DNA of 41,269 nucleotides from Candidatus Desantisbacteria bacterium CG1_02_38_46 (GTDB lineage Bacteria; Desantisbacteria; UBA1551; UBA1559): contig MNUO01000093.1 of NCBI GenBank assembly GCA_001871015.1, positions 1-41,269 of the forward strand. Direction: 5' to 3'. Under the pieces are notes generated by a model, which did not search any database, had not been told where the DNA came from, and was given only the letters and a program-made list of their open reading frames with translations. The translations under genes and the position numbers were made by a program. Below are positions 37,816 to 41,269 of this stretch, piece after piece. Every line of letters begins with the position of its first letter. The first letter of the stretch is position 1.

Positions 37816-40239
37816 TTAAACAACTATATTTATCAATTTATCTGGAATGAATATTATATTCTCAATTGTCTTGCCGCCTGTCCACTTTCGCACTTTTTCC
37901 CTGTTCAAAACCATTTTTCTAACATCTTCCTCACTAATTCCAGATGGAACCAGCATTTTGTCCCGAACTCGTCCATTCACCTGAATGATAATTAAAGTCT
38001 CTTCCTCTTTAATCAGTTCAGGATTGTATTTGGGCCAGGACTGATTAAAAATGCTGGGTTTATTTCCCATCGATTCCCACATCTCCTCGCAAATATGAGG
38101 CACAAATGGAGAAAGAAGCAGCACAATAGTTTCTAAAATTTCTTTGCGGATTGGGCTGGATTGTTGCACTGTGTTAATTAATTCCATTATACTGGCAATT
38201 GCTGTATTGAAATGAAACCGCTCAATATCCTCTGTTACTTTCTTAATTGTGTGATGTAACTTTCTTAAGATTCTTTGATTCTCTTGTCCGCCACATTTTT
38301 CTGACTCTACGACCTGTTTTACGAGTCTCCACACTCTATTCAAGAACCTGTTTGCACCTTCTATCCCTTCATCGCTCCACTCGAGATCCGGTTGTGGAGG
38401 AGCTGCAAAAAGCATAAATAACCGCAGAACATCTGCACCATACCTTTCAATAATTTCGTCTGGGCTAACAACGTTCCCTTTTGACTTGGACATCTTTGCA
38501 CCATCTTTAATAACCATCCCATGAACAAGAAGGTTAGTAAATGGTTCTTCATTGTTGACCATACCAATATCCTTTAGAAATTTATTGAAGAATCGTGCAT
38601 AAAGCAGATGGAGTATAGCGTGTTCTACGCCTCCAACATATTGTTCCACTGGCATCCAGTAATTTACATCTTCTAAATTAAACGGAACTTTTTCTGAATT
38701 TATACTTGTATAACGCAGAAAATACCAGGATGAACATACAAAAGTGTCCATTGTATCTGTTTCCCGCCTCGCCCTTCCTCTACATTTAGGGCAGGTACAA
38801 TTTACAAATTCTTCTACATATGCTAACGGCGATTGACCCTTTCTTGTAATTGTTATTTTTTTGGGAAGCTTAACTGGTAAATCATTTTCTGGCACCGCTA
38901 CTATCCCACATTTTTCACAATACACAATAGGAATAGGTGTACCCCAGTATCTCTGGCGGGAAATACACCAGTCCCGAAGTTTATAATAAACTTTTCTTTC
39001 CCCAATCCCCTGCTGTTCCATCCATATCCCAATCTTATCAATTGCTTGTTTATTTTCTAACCCATTAAATTGCCCCGAGTTAACCAGAACCCCTTCTCCT
39101 TCATAAGATTGCGTCATTTCTTCTACATTCTGCAGTTTAGAGTCTGAAGTCTGCTTTTGTATCACAATCCGCATTGGTAGCCCGTATTTCTTAGCGAATT
39201 CAAAATCCCTCTGGTCATGTGTAGGTACTGCCATTATGGCACCTGTCCCGTACTCCGTAAGAACATAATTAGCAACCCAGATAGGAATTTTCTCATTATT
39301 TACAGGATTTACTGCATAAAAACCTGTCCAAATACCCTCTTTTTCCATATCCAAAATGGTAGCGATAGTCATATCCTTTGACTTTGCCTTTTCAACAAAT
39401 TTCTTTATTAATCCCCGGCTTTTTGACAAATGAATTATGTTATTGACAAGCGGATGTTCAGGCGATAAAACAACATAGGTTGCACCGAAGATGGTATCCG
39501 GTCTTGTCGTAAACACCGGTAGTTCCTCATTTTTAATTTTAAATTTTATCTCCACCCCCTCACTTCTACCTATCCAGTTTTTCTGCATCAACAGCACCCT
39601 TTCAGGCCATTCCTTGAGATTTGAAGTGTCAAGCAATCTTTCTGCATACGAGGTTATACTGAGAAACCATTGTTCCAAATTCTTTTGTTCTACTTTTGTA
39701 TTGCACCGCCAGCATTGGCCATCTATTACCTGTTCATTAGCAAGCACAGTCTCACATTTAGAACACCAATTCGCAGGTGTTTTTTTTCTGTACGCCAGCC
39801 CTTTTTCATAAAATTTCAGAAAAAACCACTGATTCCACCTATAATATGACGGTTCGCATGTAATAATTTCTCTTCTCCAATCATAGGAAAAACCAAGACG
39901 TTTAAACTGTGCCCGTATATTATCAATACATTGATATGTCCAGGTGGCTGGGTGCATACTCCTTTCAAAAGCTGAAATCTCAGCAGGCATTCCAAATGAA
40001 TCATATCCAACAGGATGCAGGACATTAAAACCCTGAAGCAGTTTAAATCTTGCTATTACATCTGTGATGGAATATGGTCTTGTATGTCCTACATGAAGCG
40101 TGGCAGAAGGATATGGAAACATTTCGAGAACATAATATTTTTCTTTAGATGAATCTTTCTCGACCTCATAAATTTTATGTTGTTCCCAATATTTTTGCCA
40201 TTTGTATTCTATTTCAGCAAATGGATATTTATCCTCCAT
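37816..40239 (-). CDS. leuS: Leucyl-tRNA synthetase
   Basis: YVLEMFPYPSATLHVGHTRPYSITDVIARF...GVEHAILHLLYARFFNKFLKD...DGAKMSKSKGNVVSPDEIIERYGAD. Start at MEDKYPFAEIEYKWQKYW (40239) rather than 40272. Confidence 0.96.
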   Translation of the reverse strand: MEDKYPFAEIEYKWQKYWEQHKIYEVEKDSSKEKYYVLEMFPYPSATLHVGHTRPYSITDVIARFKLLQGFNVLHPVGYDSFGMPAEISAFERSMHPATWTYQCIDNIRAQFKRLGFSYDWRREIITCEPSYYRWNQWFFLKFYEKGLAYRKKTPANWCSKCETVLANEQVIDGQCWRCNTKVEQKNLEQWFLSITSYAERLLDTSNLKEWPERVLLMQKNWIGRSEGVEIKFKIKNEELPVFTTRPDTIFGATYVVLSPEHPLVNNIIHLSKSRGLIKKFVEKAKSKDMTIATILDMEKEGIWTGFYAVNPVNNEKIPIWVANYVLTEYGTGAIMAVPTHDQRDFEFAKKYGLPMRIVIQKQTSDSKLQNVEEMTQSYEGEGVLVNSGQFNGLENKQAIDKIGIWMEQQGIGERKVYYKLRDWCISRQRYWGTPIPIVYCEKCGIVAVPENDLPVKLPKKITITRKGQSPLAYVEEFVNCTCPKCRGRARRETDTMDTFVCSSWYFLRYTSINSEKVPFNLEDVNYWMPVEQYVGGVEHAILHLLYARFFNKFLKDIGMVNNEEPFTNLLVHGMVIKDGAKMSKSKGNVVSPDEIIERYGADVLRLFMLFAAPPQPDLEWSDEGIEGANRFLNRVWRLVKQVVESEKCGGQENQRILRKLHHTIKKVTEDIERFHFNTAIASIMELINTVQQSSPIRKEILETIVLLLSPFVPHICEEMWESMGNKPSIFNQSWPKYNPELIKEEETLIIIQVNGRVRDKMLVPSGISEEDVRKMVLNREKVRKWTGGKTIENIIFIPDKLINIVV

Positions 40240-40276
40240 TAATTTTCTCCTCTGATGGTTTACTTTGTTCAATCAA

Positions 40277-40366
40277 TTACTTTTGCTTTTTTTTCTTCAT
40301 CCGTTTTTTTCTACTCACACGAAATAAATGTCTTCTCCTTTTTTGTTTTGACTTACTCCTCGCCAT
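40277..40366 (-). CDS. 29-aa highly basic small protein
   Basis: Manual translation: MARSKSKQKRRRHLFRVSRKKRMKKKKQK*; GGAG 7 nt upstream of the ATG (ggagtagagaaATG); lies between hflX and leuS. Confidence 0.5.
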   Translation of the reverse strand: MARSKSKQKRRRHLFRVSRKKRMKKKKQK

Positions 40367-40370
40367 TTCT

Positions 40371-41269
40371 CTACTCCTTTACTATATATTCTTTTAAACT
40401 CTGGGCAACTTCTGTGTCTATTTTTACATCTAAAATTATTTTTCCATCCAGAAATTCTCGCTTTAACACCTCTCCCTTCCTATATATGAATGGCAGAATC
40501 TTCATTCCCAATTGATAAGGAATGGAAAGGCGCAACAAATTTCTCCTTGGCTCAAAGAAATCTGCCATTCTTTGCAGAAGATTATCTAATCCTTCTTTGT
40601 ACAGTGCAGAAATAGCAACACTGTCAGGAGTTTTTTCCACCATTCGATTGATTGCGATTGATGATTTTAACTTATCCTTTTTGTTAAAAACTGTAAGAAT
40701 GGGTTTTTTTTCTGCTCCCAACTCCTCCAGAACTTTATAAACAGTATTTATTTCTTCTTCCATTTTATTAGAACTTATGTCCACTATATGCAAAAGCAAA
40801 TCTGCAACTTTTACTTCCTCTAAGGTAGATTGAAAAGCAGCTACAAGATGGTGTGGAAGGTTCTTGATAAATCCTACTGTGTCTGTTAGTAATACTTCTT
40901 GATTATTGGGAAGTTTAATTCTCCTTGTAGTTGGATCAAGGGTAGCAAACAATTTATCGTCTACCATGACCCGGGCATCGCTCAAAACATTCAATAAAGT
41001 ACTCTTGCCAGTATTTGTATATCCCACTAAAGAAACAAGGCAATGCCCTCCTAAGTAATGTAACCTGCCTTCCTTCTGGACCGCCCTCCTCCTTCTAATA
41101 TTTTCTATTTCTTTTTTAAGTACGCCAATACGCTGCCTGATTCGGCGCCTGTCGTATTCAAGTTTTGTCTCGCCAGGGCCTCTTGTACCTATACCTCCTG
41201 CCAATTGTGAGAGCAAAACTCCATACCCTGTAAGTCGTGGCAAAAGATGCATCAGTTGTGCAAGCTCTA
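40371..41269 (-). CDS. hflX: GTPase HflX (5' part beyond window)
   Basis: ELAQLMHLLPRLTGYGVLLSQLAGGIGTRGPGETKLEYDRRRIRQRI...VSLVGYTNTGKSTLLNVLSDARVMVDDKLFATLDPTTRRI...LTDTVGFI. Open to the window edge. Confidence 0.95.
   Translation of the reverse strand, partial: ELAQLMHLLPRLTGYGVLLSQLAGGIGTRGPGETKLEYDRRRIRQRIGVLKKEIENIRRRRAVQKEGRLHYLGGHCLVSLVGYTNTGKSTLLNVLSDARVMVDDKLFATLDPTTRRIKLPNNQEVLLTDTVGFIKNLPHHLVAAFQSTLEEVKVADLLLHIVDISSNKMEEEINTVYKVLEELGAEKKPILTVFNKKDKLKSSIAINRMVEKTPDSVAISALYKEGLDNLLQRMADFFEPRRNLLRLSIPYQLGMKILPFIYRKGEVLKREFLDGKIILDVKIDTEVAQSLKEYIVKE

Overview
The window is 41.3 kb, AT-rich and densely coded. Almost all genes lie on the minus strand. It looks like a chromosomal contig of an uncultivated bacterium; an Omnitrophota-like candidate phylum is possible, but this is low-confidence inference with no 16S present. 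Housekeeping modules: (i) a partial FdhA/NuoG-like molybdopterin subunit (runs off the left edge and is missing from the ORF track), a 1020-aa NuoF-GltD fusion and NuoE, downstream of yicC-gmk-rpoZ and three TIM-barrel sugar isomerases; (ii) tyrS divergent from a PBP1A-type gene, the only clear + strand CDS; (iii) thiE, a DUF2273-like small ORF, amaP, asp23, accC, accB, efp, pepQ, aroD; (iv) aroK-aroC inside a decayed defence region; (v) pilD, leuD, leuC, comEA-like, a MGDG-synthase-like glycosyltransferase, a GT39-like membrane protein, plsY, leuS, hflX (partial). Three things stand out. First, palindromic and tandem repeat elements sit at stop codons or in frame inside CDSs (leuC, leuC/leuD junction, leuD 3' end, pepQ, PBP, amaP, comEA upstream region, DUF3800). 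Several share a palindrome followed by (GA)GTTAC. Second, a defence graveyard surrounds aroC-aroK: radC, a Schlafen/AlbA_2 gene, a type III Mod N-terminal remnant fused by deletion to a Cap15-like beta-strand-rich fragment, a Res helicase-nuclease broken by one in-frame TAA, RhuM-Fic, and a second Res with deletions plus a TGA. Third, there is a compact candidate small RNA (promoter, hairpin, U-tract) antisense to the 3' end of a DUF3800 gene. No rRNA, tRNA or CRISPR array was recognised. All calls come from reading the sequence; no searches were run.
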